The notes under the pieces are model-generated. The model was not told the origin of the DNA. It did not search any database and worked only from the letters and a program-made list of their open reading frames with translations. From the NCBI GenBank assembly GCA_047501485.1, contig JAZDRN010000001.1, forward strand, positions 434,001 through 498,000: a stretch of 64,000 bases of DNA. Direction: 5' to 3'. The position numbers and the translations under genes are program-made. The stretch comes from Ancrocorticia sp047501485. GTDB taxonomy: Bacteria > Actinomycetota > Actinomycetes > Actinomycetales > Actinomycetaceae. Of this stretch, positions 32,628-40,544 are shown piece by piece; within the stretch, counting starts at the first letter, position 1; every line of letters starts with the position of its first letter.

Positions 32628-34064
32628 ATGACCACAGTACGAATCGAAACAGATCTGCTGGGCAACCGTGAAGTCCCAGCAGATGCCTACTACGGCATTC
32701 ACACCTTGCGCGCTGTCGAGAACTTCCCGATCTCTGGGAAGGTCGTCAGCGATGTCCCCGAGTTCGTCCGCGGAATGGTGCTCGTCAAGAAGGCGGAAGC
32801 GCTCGCCAACAATGACGCGCACGTTCTCGATCCCGTCGTGGCCGACGCGATCGTCAAGGCCTGCGACGAGGTTCTCGTCAAGGGACGCTGCATGGATCAG
32901 TGGCCGGTGGACCTGTTTCAGGGAGGAGCGGGAACCTCTGTCAACATGAACACCAACGAGGTCATCGCCAACCTCGCTCTGGAGGTTCTGGGCCGGGAGA
33001 AAGGCGACTACGCCGTCGTCAATCCCAACGACGACGTCAACAAGTCCCAGTCCACCAACGATGCCTATCCCACAGGGCTCCACCTGGCCGTCTACGACGT
33101 GGTGGAACAGCTCGCGGTGGAGGCCGAGAACCTCGCCGCGTCCTTCCGTACGCTGGCGGCCGATCACACCGAGACGCTCAAGATGGGGCGGACCCAGCTG
33201 CAGGATGCCGTCCCGATGTCCGTCGGCCAGGAGTTCAATGCTTTCGCCACGGTCATCGAGTACGAGGTCGCGGATATGCGCCGGGTCGCCCAGGAACTCC
33301 TGGACGTCAACCTGGGAGCGACCGCCATCGGGACGGGTCTCAACACCCCGGACGGCTTCCCCGACCTCGTCGTCAACCGTCTGGCGGAGGTGACCGGCCT
33401 TCCGATCTGCGGGGACGAGGATCTGCTGCAGGGCACCTATGACAACGGCGTGTTCGTCTCGGTGCACAGCTCCATCAAACGGCTGGCCGTCAACCTGTCG
33501 AAGATCTGCAACGATCTGAGGCTTCTCTCCTCCGGACCTCGGGCGGGGCTCAAAGAGATCAACCTCCCGGAGATGCAGGCGGGATCCTCGATCATGCCGG
33601 CAAAGGTCAATCCGGTCATCCCCGAAGTGGTCAACCAGGTCTGCTTCAAGGTCATCGGCAATGACACGGCCGTTTCCTTCGCCGCCGAGGCGGGCCAGCT
33701 TCAGCTCAATGTCATGGAGCCGGTGACGGCCCAATGCCTGTTCGAATCCCCGAAGCTGCTGGAGAACGCCTGCCGTACCCTGCGCGAGCGTTGCGTGGAA
33801 GGGATAACCGTCAACGAGGAACGTTGCCACGAGTACGTCATGAACTCCATTGGAATCATCACGTACCTCAATGACATCATCGGTCACCACAACGGTGACC
33901 TCGTGGGCAAAGAATGCGCCGCGACAGGCAAGTCGGTCCGTGAGGTCGTGCTGGAACTCGGCCTCGTGACCGAGGAACAACTCGACAAAGCCTTCTCTGC
34001 ACAGAATCTTCTCCACCCCAAGTACATGGGGAAGATCTACGCAGACCTTCCCGAAAGCGAGTGA
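32628..34064 (+). CDS. aspA: Aspartate ammonia-lyase
   Basis: Converts L-aspartate to fumarate plus ammonium; 478 aa from the ATG at 32628, with AGGAAAG upstream. The start RIETDLLGNREVPADAYYGIHTLRA is typical of aspartases, and the superfamily signature GSSIMPAKVNP is at 319-329 with the catalytic serine on its flexible loop. Aspartase rather than fumarase C is favoured by the TLRAVENF start and by the Dcu gene that overlaps its stop. It feeds fumarate respiration or export. Confidence 0.94.
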   Translation: MTTVRIETDLLGNREVPADAYYGIHTLRAVENFPISGKVVSDVPEFVRGMVLVKKAEALANNDAHVLDPVVADAIVKACDEVLVKGRCMDQWPVDLFQGGAGTSVNMNTNEVIANLALEVLGREKGDYAVVNPNDDVNKSQSTNDAYPTGLHLAVYDVVEQLAVEAENLAASFRTLAADHTETLKMGRTQLQDAVPMSVGQEFNAFATVIEYEVADMRRVAQELLDVNLGATAIGTGLNTPDGFPDLVVNRLAEVTGLPICGDEDLLQGTYDNGVFVSVHSSIKRLAVNLSKICNDLRLLSSGPRAGLKEINLPEMQAGSSIMPAKVNPVIPEVVNQVCFKVIGNDTAVSFAAEAGQLQLNVMEPVTAQCLFESPKLLENACRTLRERCVEGITVNEERCHEYVMNSIGIITYLNDIIGHHNGDLVGKECAATGKSVREVVLELGLVTEEQLDKAFSAQNLLHPKYMGKIYADLPESE

Positions 34065-35377
34065 CGTCAGTGATCTGGATACAGTTTGCCGTTGTTCTAC
34101 TCTTCATCTTCATCGGTGCGCGCATAGGTTCCATTGGAATCGGATTCGCCGGTGGTGCCGGAGTCATCATCCTTGGACTGCTCGGTCTCGAGGTCGATCC
34201 CGTCGGTGGAATCCCGTGGGACGTCCTCGGCATCATCATGGCGGTCATCGCCTGTGTCGCGACAATGCAGGCATGTGGAGGCCTGGACTACCTCGTCCAG
34301 GTGACCGAACGCGTGTTGCGCCGCAATCCGAAGCGGATCACCTTCTACGCCCCGATCGTGACCTACATGATGACGCTGCTGTGCGGCACCGGCCACGTGG
34401 CCTTCTCGTCGCTGCCGGTCATCACCGAGGTGGCCAAGGAGCAGGGTATCCGCCCGTCGCGTCCGCTCACGATTTCCGTGGTGGCTTCCCAGGTCGCTAT
34501 CGCGGCCTCTCCGATCTCCGCCGCCATGATCGCCATGACGACCGCCGTGGAGCCCGCTGGTGTGGATTACATCCAGGTTCTCATGGTGGCCATTCCCACC
34601 ACCTTCATCGGATGCATGGTCGGCGCCCTGGTGGCCTCCCGCATGGGGGTCGAGCTTGAGAAGGACCCGGTCTACCTGGAGCGCAAGCGTCTCGGTTTGA
34701 TCGAGAAGCGCGATATCGAACATGTCGAGATTCGCAAGGGCGCCAAGACCTCGGTGTGGATCTTCCTCGCCTCGGTCCTCATCGTCATGGTCTACGCGAC
34801 GCTGTCCTCGGACATGATCCCGATCATGAACGAGCCCCCGTTCCCGCGCAATGCCGCCATCATGATCTTCATGCTGGCCGCCGCGCTGGTGATGGTTATC
34901 GTCTGCAAGCCGGAGGTCCCCTCGATCTCCTCGATGAGCACCTTCAAGGGCGGCATGTCCGCGGCCACCTGCATCCTCGGCGTGGCCTGGTTGGGCAACA
35001 CGTTCGTCAATGGGCATATCGATGAGATCAAGAGCGTGGGAGAGTCCGTCCTGGGAACCTCTCCCTGGTTGCTGGCCGTCGTCCTGTTCTTCGCCTCGGC
35101 GCTGCTCTATTCGCAGGGTGCGACGACGGCGACGTTGATGCCCGTCGCCCAGGCCATGGGTGTCTCGGGAGCCGTCATGGTCGCTTCGTTCCCCGCCGTC
35201 ACCGGCCTGTACCTCCTGCCCACCTACCCGACCACCGTTGCGGCGATCGAGATGGACGATACGGGTTCGACGCGTATCGGCAAGTATGTGTTCAACCATC
35301 CCTTCCTCCTACCGGGCCTCGTCACCGTGATCGTGGCCGTAGGACTGGGATTCCTCATCGCGCCGATACTCCTGTGA
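34061..35377 (+). CDS. dcuA: Anaerobic C4-dicarboxylate antiporter (Dcu family)
   Basis: A 438-aa membrane protein with 10-12 helices that exchanges aspartate or fumarate for succinate. GARIGSIGIGFAGG (about 20-33), IMAVIACVATMQACGGLDYLV (about 59-79), RRNPKRITFYAPIVTYMMTLLCGTGH (about 86-111) and EVAKEQGIRPSRPL match DcuA/DcuB; the N-terminal third is closest to DcuA. The GTG at 34061 overlaps the aspA stop; a GTG at 34070 is an alternative that gives the more usual MIWIQF start. aspA-dcu is a classic anaerobic operon. Confidence 0.9.
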   Translation: MTSVIWIQFAVVLLFIFIGARIGSIGIGFAGGAGVIILGLLGLEVDPVGGIPWDVLGIIMAVIACVATMQACGGLDYLVQVTERVLRRNPKRITFYAPIVTYMMTLLCGTGHVAFSSLPVITEVAKEQGIRPSRPLTISVVASQVAIAASPISAAMIAMTTAVEPAGVDYIQVLMVAIPTTFIGCMVGALVASRMGVELEKDPVYLERKRLGLIEKRDIEHVEIRKGAKTSVWIFLASVLIVMVYATLSSDMIPIMNEPPFPRNAAIMIFMLAAALVMVIVCKPEVPSISSMSTFKGGMSAATCILGVAWLGNTFVNGHIDEIKSVGESVLGTSPWLLAVVLFFASALLYSQGATTATLMPVAQAMGVSGAVMVASFPAVTGLYLLPTYPTTVAAIEMDDTGSTRIGKYVFNHPFLLPGLVTVIVAVGLGFLIAPILL

Positions 35378-35425
35378 CGACTCCTGTGACGAGGGGTACC
35401 TGATAGCGAGAGTCCAGCTCGGGGA

Positions 35426-35499
35426 GTTCGGGGAAGTTTCTCACGCGATGAGCATGGAACTTCCCCGAACCCTTTTACCGCCCCGAACCCCTTTACCGC
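35426..35499. repeat. Inverted repeat plus CCCCGAACCC tandem units
   Basis: GTTCGGGGAAGTT (35426-35438) and AACTTCCCCGAAC (35458-35470) are perfect 13-bp arms with a 19-nt loop. They run into two near-identical 19-bp units, CCCCGAACCCTTTTACCGC (35463-35481) and CCCCGAACCCCTTTACCGC (35481-35499). It may end aspA-dcu transcription; its design resembles the repeats at 10467 and 23217. Confidence 0.7.
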
Positions 35500-35554
35500 G
35501 GTGGCGACGATGTCTCCTCTTCGGCGAAGATGAGGGAAAGAAAGTGAGGTTCAG

Positions 35555-36295
35555 ATGTTACCGACTCTCGGCATCCTGGGAGGGATGGGACCGGCCGCGA
35601 CGGCGGAGTTCTTGAAGGAAGTGACGCTTCAGACTCCGGCCCAACGGGACCAGGATCATTTCCCCTCCGTGGCGCTATCGGACGTGACCGTGCCCGATAG
35701 GACGACGGCGATCCTGGGAGGGGTCGACGACGTCACCTCCCGCCTGCGAGAGGACTGCGAGAAGTTGATCTCCTGGGGTGCCCAGGCCCTCGCATGTCCG
35801 TGCAACACAGCCCACTATTTTCTGCGTACGTTCACGCCCGAGCTGCTGGTTCCTTTCATCGATATCGTCGAGGCGACCGCCGATCAGGCTGTGCACCGAG
35901 CCCGGGCCTGGTGCACGGATGGGCCCCCGACAGCGTGGCTGACCTGTACCCAGGGTACCGTGCAGTCGGGGCTCTATCAGAAGGCCGCCGCGGCACGCGG
36001 CTTGCACCTCTTGGTGCCGTCCCAGGAGTATTTCGAGGAGTTCTCAGCGATCATCGCCTTGGTGAAATCCGGAGGCATGGCGGAGGCCGGGGCGAGGTGG
36101 TGGCGGGTGTTTGCCGACCTCACCGGTGAGCGCGATGTGCCGGTCCTGACGGCGTGCACAGAGCTTCCTCTCGCGCACGAAGCCTCCGGGCTGCCCGGCG
36201 AGCGAGAGGTCTCCTCCCTCAAGGCGTTGGCGTACGCGACCATCAAGACGATGGGGGTCACGCCGCTGCCCCGCGTGGGAGTCGATCCGATCTAG
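35555..36295 (+). CDS. Aspartate/glutamate racemase family protein
   Basis: A 246-aa PLP-independent amino-acid racemase. The N-terminus LGILGGMGPAATAEFLKEV (about 5-23) is the aspartate-racemase start; the two catalytic cysteines are in ACPCNTAHYF (about 86-95) and LTACTELPLA (about 200-209). GAGGTTCAG precedes the ATG. Next to aspartase and Dcu, aspartate is the likely substrate, giving D-aspartate for the wall or the reverse for catabolism. It is separated from dcuA by a repeat/terminator, so it may have its own promoter. Confidence 0.82.
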   Translation: MLPTLGILGGMGPAATAEFLKEVTLQTPAQRDQDHFPSVALSDVTVPDRTTAILGGVDDVTSRLREDCEKLISWGAQALACPCNTAHYFLRTFTPELLVPFIDIVEATADQAVHRARAWCTDGPPTAWLTCTQGTVQSGLYQKAAAARGLHLLVPSQEYFEEFSAIIALVKSGGMAEAGARWWRVFADLTGERDVPVLTACTELPLAHEASGLPGEREVSSLKALAYATIKTMGVTPLPRVGVDPI

Positions 36296-36332
36296 CTGTG
36301 CCGACCCTGCAGAGGGCTCCCCGCCGCCGCGC

Positions 36333-38006
36333 TCACGCCCCAGAGCACTTCCCGATGGTCACGGAGACCTCCTGGGAATGGGCGAAGAAGTCATTGCCTT
36401 TGTTGTCCACGATGATGAAGGCCGGGAAATCCTCGACCTCGATGCGGTAGATGGCCTCCATGCCAAGTTCTGGATACTCGATGAGTTCGACCTTCTTGAT
36501 GCAGTCCTCTGCCAGCTGTGCGGCAGGACCTCCAATCGAGCCGAGGTAGAACCCTCCCCACCTCTGGCAGGCGTCGGTCACCTGCTGGGAGCGGTTGCCT
36601 TTGGCAAGCATCACCATCGAGCCGCCCTCGGACTGGAAGAGATCGACGTAGGAGTCCATGCGCCCGGCGGTGGTAGGACCGAAGGAGCCGGAGGGCTTGC
36701 CCTCCGGGGTCTTTGCCGGGCCAGCATAGTAGACCGGGTGGTCCTTGAAGTACTGGGGGAGTCCTTCTCCGCGTTCAAGCCGCTCGCGCAGCTTGGCGTG
36801 GGCGATGTCCCGGGCAACGATGATCGGCCCCGAGAGGCTGACGCGGGACTTGACCGGTAGCTGAGAGAGCTGTGCCCGGATCTCGTCCATCGGCTGATTG
36901 AGGTCGATGCTGACGGCGTCGTCGGCGCTCGACCCCAGTTCGGTCTCGGTCTGGGCGGGATAGAAACGGCCGGGGTCGGTGTCGAGCCTCTCGAGGAAGA
37001 TCCCCTCCGGAGTGATCTTGGCACGTGCTTGGCGATCCGCAGAACAGGAGACGGCGAGTGCCACCGGTAGGGAGGCCCCGTGCCGAGGGAGACGGATGAC
37101 GCGCACGTCATGGCAGAAGTACTTGCCGCCGAACTGGGCTCCGATGCCGATCTTGCGGGTCAGATCGAGAACCTGTTCCTCGATCTGCCTGTCCCGGAAT
37201 CCGTGGCCTTCGGGGCCGCCATGATCGGGCAGTTCGTCGAGATAGTGGGCCGAGGCGTACTTCGCCGTGCGCAGCGCGAACTCGGCGGAGGTGCCGCCCA
37301 CCACCAACGCGAGATGATAGGGCGGGCAGGCGGCCGTGCCGAGTGAGCGGATCTTCGCCTCGATGAACGGCATGAGGGCGTTCTCGTTCAGAATGGCCTT
37401 GGTCTCCTGGTACAGGTAGGACTTGTTGGCGGAACCCCCGCCCTTGGCCATGAAGAGGAACTTGTAGGCCATCTCGTGACCGGGAGCTGTATCCGCATAG
37501 AGCTCGATCTGGGCAGGCAGGTTTGATCCGGTGTTGATCTCCTCGAACATGGAGAGCGGGGCATTCTGCGAGTAGCGCAGATTCAGGCCGGTGTAGGCAT
37601 CGAAGACCCCTTTGGCCAGCGGCCTCTCGTCCGTGCCCTCGGTGAGCACGTGCTGTCCGCGCTTTCCCGAGATGATGGCCGTTCCCGTGTCCTGGCACAT
37701 CGGGAGAACGCCTTCTGCGGAGATGTAGGCGTTGCGCAACAACGTCTTGGCCACGAAGCGATCGTTGGGCGAGGCCTCCGGATCTTCGATGATCTTGGCG
37801 ACCTGCTCCAGATGCGAGGTGCGAAGGTAGTGAGAGATATCGTGGAACGCCGTCCTGGATAGCAACTCCAGTGCAACGGGTGCGACCTTGAGGAATTCCG
37901 TTCCGTCAGGCCCAGTGACCACCTCGACCCCCTCACTGGAGAGCAACCGATAATCGGTTGGATCCCCCTCGGTGGGGAGCATGTCCTTGTACATGAATTC
38001 AGGCAA
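36333..38006 (-). CDS. fumA: Class I (iron-sulfur) fumarate hydratase
   Basis: Single-chain [4Fe-4S] fumarase, fumarate + water = malate; 557 aa. The three cluster cysteines are in PMCQDTGTA (about 113), TAACPPYH (about 232) and VSCSADRQ (about 325). The C-terminal beta part has GPTTAGRMDSYVDLF (about 443-457). The start is a TTG at 38006 with a perfect AGGAGG 6 nt upstream. Oxygen-sensitive class I fumarase beside aspA and dcu fits anaerobic C4-dicarboxylate metabolism. It converges with the racemase gene, 37 nt apart. Confidence 0.94.
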   Translation of the reverse strand: MPEFMYKDMLPTEGDPTDYRLLSSEGVEVVTGPDGTEFLKVAPVALELLSRTAFHDISHYLRTSHLEQVAKIIEDPEASPNDRFVAKTLLRNAYISAEGVLPMCQDTGTAIISGKRGQHVLTEGTDERPLAKGVFDAYTGLNLRYSQNAPLSMFEEINTGSNLPAQIELYADTAPGHEMAYKFLFMAKGGGSANKSYLYQETKAILNENALMPFIEAKIRSLGTAACPPYHLALVVGGTSAEFALRTAKYASAHYLDELPDHGGPEGHGFRDRQIEEQVLDLTRKIGIGAQFGGKYFCHDVRVIRLPRHGASLPVALAVSCSADRQARAKITPEGIFLERLDTDPGRFYPAQTETELGSSADDAVSIDLNQPMDEIRAQLSQLPVKSRVSLSGPIIVARDIAHAKLRERLERGEGLPQYFKDHPVYYAGPAKTPEGKPSGSFGPTTAGRMDSYVDLFQSEGGSMVMLAKGNRSQQVTDACQRWGGFYLGSIGGPAAQLAEDCIKKVELIEYPELGMEAIYRIEVEDFPAFIIVDNKGNDFFAHSQEVSVTIGKCSGA

Positions 38007-38188
38007 CTGTGCCTCCTGCGGTCGAATCGAATGCTGAGAGTCTACGGGGACCTTTCGGCGTCAATTCAGGCCTTTGGGCCAGTTTGTGGGGCTGAATTAC
38101 ATGAGGAAACGTGCGCGTTTATCGCCCGGAGAGCCAGGGCCTCGTATCGGCAATCCGATGCCGCAAGCCCCGGCCACCGCCGGAATCG

Positions 38189-39862
38189 TCAGCGGATGTT
38201 GTGCTGGCTGTAGATGGACATTCCCGCGTACTGGGAGACGTCCCCACCCACGAGTTCGGGAACCGTCACGAAAATGTATCCCTGCGACTCGAGCCGGTCG
38301 ATAATCTCTGGAACCGCCTCGACGCTCTCCGGGTGGATGTCGTGCATCAGGATGATGGCGCCGGGATGCGCCTTCTCAACGGCGGTCTCGATGTTCTTGG
38401 AGACGTTGCGGTTCTTCCAGTCCATGGTGTCCACGTCCCACAGCACTGCCGCCTGGCCCCGTTGGCCCAGCAGGGAGAGCAGCGTGGCGTTCTTGTCGCC
38501 GTACGGCGGGCGCACCAGCAGCGGCCGAGGAGCGCCCGCATCCTCAATCGCCTGATCGGTCTGTTCTATTTCGGCCGCCATCGTGCCGGAACTCAGGGTG
38601 GGAAGCGAGGGATGCGACCAGGAATGATTGGCGACCACGTGGCCCTCCTGTGCCTCGCGGGAGACCATGGCGGGGTCGCTGGCCGCTGAACGTCCCACCA
38701 GGAAGAACGTCGCTTTGACGTCTTTTTCCTTCAGGGTGTCGAGCAGTTCGGCCGTATAGGGCCCGGGGCCGTCGTCGAAGGTGAGGGCGACGCAGGAGAA
38801 GACAGAGCAGTCCACGGGAGTTTCCGGGATCGAGGCGAGTTCGGCACCCGAGGTCAGGGCATCGCGCAGGGTAGCCCCATCGGGGGTGAGGAGCTCGGCG
38901 ATCCCGCCTTCCCGCTCCTCGCTGATCCGATAGCTCGTGATGCCCTCGCCCTCCGGGAGCAGCGTGCCCTGGGAGACGAGTACGGTGAGTGCCCCATCCT
39001 CGTCCAAGAAGACGGCGTCGAAGATCTCGGAGCCATTGTCCTGTGCCGGGTCATGTTCTTCCGAGGCCGTGGGATCCGCGGGTGACGCCGAGGAGTCGGC
39101 AGACTCCGCTGCGGCTCCGTCGTGTGAGTCGATCTTCCCCTCGGAAACCAAGTGCTCGGTGATGAGCGCGCTCAGTGCGTCGCGTCCCTCGTCCGAGAGC
39201 AGCGTCAGGCTATCGACGACGGTGCCCTTCTCAAAATCGGTGATCCACGCCTTGGCCTCTTCTCGGGTCTCGAGACTCACCTGGGAAGTCGGAGTCTGGC
39301 TGGGGGACGGTGAGGCATCGGGGTGCGCTGCATCGGCGGGTGTGGCTGTCTCCGTCGGATGGGAGGGAGCGCTGGGCGAGGTGCTGATCGTCGGCGCCGC
39401 GGGCTCGGGTGAGGCGGCCGGATGGGGAACCTTCGTCTGAGAGTAGATGACGTAGCACAGGATGGAGCCCGCGGCGCCACAGCGCGACGGCGTCATCTCG
39501 AGGGATGCATCTGACGGGGTGGGCAGCTGGCCGATCTCGGCCGTGAACAATTCGGCCTGAGCGTCCGTCCATTCCTGCACCGGGGCGTGGAGAGCTTCCG
39601 GAGCTCGCACCCCCGTCAATGTCACCGGCGCACCGAAGGCGTCGGTCTGACGAGGGAGGTCGATGAAGCCGGGCGAGTTCTCGAGCGCTGTGGTTCCCGG
39701 GGTGTCCAGCGTCTCAACGTGAAGAGACGAAGAGCTCGCCGTGGACGACGTGCCCCAGGTGGGCGTGGCGGACTCGGAGGGATTGGTCCCGCTGGATGAC
39801 GTGCATCCTGCGAGCATCAGTGAGCCGGCCAGGAAGAGAGCTCCTGTAAGACGATTCCTCAA
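38189..39862 (-). CDS. Polysaccharide deacetylase lipoprotein (NodB domain)
   Basis: A 557-aa lipoprotein with lipobox LAGC (C20). The C-terminal NodB catalytic domain (355-557) has TFDDGPG (D363, D364), the metal histidines H413 and H417 in ANHSWSHP, RPPYG, DVDTMDWK and ILMHDIH, so a zinc-dependent deacetylase of peptidoglycan or another glycan is likely. The N-terminal region holds a mixed alpha/beta domain interrupted by a Pro/Ser/Thr-rich insert (145-196) and an acidic Ala/Ser insert (245-277). The start is a TTG at 39862 with GAGGGAGA just upstream. Confidence 0.88.
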   Translation of the reverse strand: MRNRLTGALFLAGSLMLAGCTSSSGTNPSESATPTWGTSSTASSSSLHVETLDTPGTTALENSPGFIDLPRQTDAFGAPVTLTGVRAPEALHAPVQEWTDAQAELFTAEIGQLPTPSDASLEMTPSRCGAAGSILCYVIYSQTKVPHPAASPEPAAPTISTSPSAPSHPTETATPADAAHPDASPSPSQTPTSQVSLETREEAKAWITDFEKGTVVDSLTLLSDEGRDALSALITEHLVSEGKIDSHDGAAAESADSSASPADPTASEEHDPAQDNGSEIFDAVFLDEDGALTVLVSQGTLLPEGEGITSYRISEEREGGIAELLTPDGATLRDALTSGAELASIPETPVDCSVFSCVALTFDDGPGPYTAELLDTLKEKDVKATFFLVGRSAASDPAMVSREAQEGHVVANHSWSHPSLPTLSSGTMAAEIEQTDQAIEDAGAPRPLLVRPPYGDKNATLLSLLGQRGQAAVLWDVDTMDWKNRNVSKNIETAVEKAHPGAIILMHDIHPESVEAVPEIIDRLESQGYIFVTVPELVGGDVSQYAGMSIYSQHNIR

Positions 39863-39917
39863 TAGTCTCCCTCGTTTCGCTTACGCCCATGCTAGGCAAT
39901 GAGCGCGGCGCGAGGAA

Positions 39918-39980
39918 CCCCCGGGGGAAGCCTGCAAGCGACCCTCAACGAGGGCGAATAGCCTATGCAGGCTCCCCGGG
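39918..39980. terminator. Long hairpin downstream of the GNAT gene
   Basis: CCCGGGGGAAGCCTGCA (39918-39934 region) pairs with TGCAGGCTCCCCGGG (39966-39980), one bulge, and the loop holds a nested CCCTC-AAC-GAGGG stem. It lies after the GNAT stop on the minus strand and before the lipoprotein gene. Confidence 0.65.
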
Positions 39981-40034
39981 AAGGCGGGACACCGCTATGT
40001 TTCAGGGGAAACCGGGCTGTAAAGGCAGCAGAGA

Positions 40035-40481
40035 CTAGCCCTCGAAGCGATAGACGTTCGTTTCGCGCAAGACGAATCCGGCGCGCCGGTACAGGCGGTT
40101 GGCGGCCTCGCGCGAAGGACGAGAGGTCAGGTCCACGCTCTTGGCCCCGATGGCCTGCGCGTGCCGTACGGCCGCTTCGACCAGCTTCTGGCCGGCACCC
40201 TGACCGCGTGCCGCGTTATCGACGACGACGTCCTCGATCCATGCCCGCCGTCCGGTGGGGATATCGAACGTCGCCAGGCTCAGCATTCCGAGAATGGGGC
40301 GGTCTCCCGACTCATCCTCGGTGTCAGGGCGGTAGACGAAAAGATAGACGTAGTCCTGGGCCACGAACGATTCGATCTGCTCGGGGGAGAGTGGAGGGGT
40401 TGAGCTGGAAAGCTGGGGGATGAGGTCATTCATCGCCGAAACGAGTTCCGGGCTGGTGGTGTCAACAATCTCTACGCTCAT
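40035..40481 (-). CDS. GNAT-family N-acetyltransferase
   Basis: A 148-aa acetyltransferase. The acetyl-CoA loop is VVDNAARGQGAGQKLVEAAV (about 86-105) and the end RPSREAANRLYRRAGFVLRETNVYRF is the usual GNAT C-terminal strand-helix-strand. The substrate is unknown; the general type is that of small-molecule or peptide acetyltransferases. GAAAGG precedes the ATG. It stands alone between a hairpin and nadE. Confidence 0.82.
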   Translation of the reverse strand: MSVEIVDTTSPELVSAMNDLIPQLSSSTPPLSPEQIESFVAQDYVYLFVYRPDTEDESGDRPILGMLSLATFDIPTGRRAWIEDVVVDNAARGQGAGQKLVEAAVRHAQAIGAKSVDLTSRPSREAANRLYRRAGFVLRETNVYRFEG

Positions 40482-40544
40482 AAGCGGCCTTTCGTGTATG
40501 CGTTGACGGTTGGGCAGTGCCCAGTATATGGAGGGCAGAGCCCG

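Noticed and set aside
32419..32631. A 70-codon open frame before aspA
   Set aside because: Arg/Trp-rich composition, no Shine-Dalgarno, and it runs over the aspA ribosome binding site; more likely leader DNA.
32475..34016. A 513-codon antisense open frame opposite aspA
   Set aside because: Mirror of aspA codon usage, His/Asp/Val-rich, no start signal.
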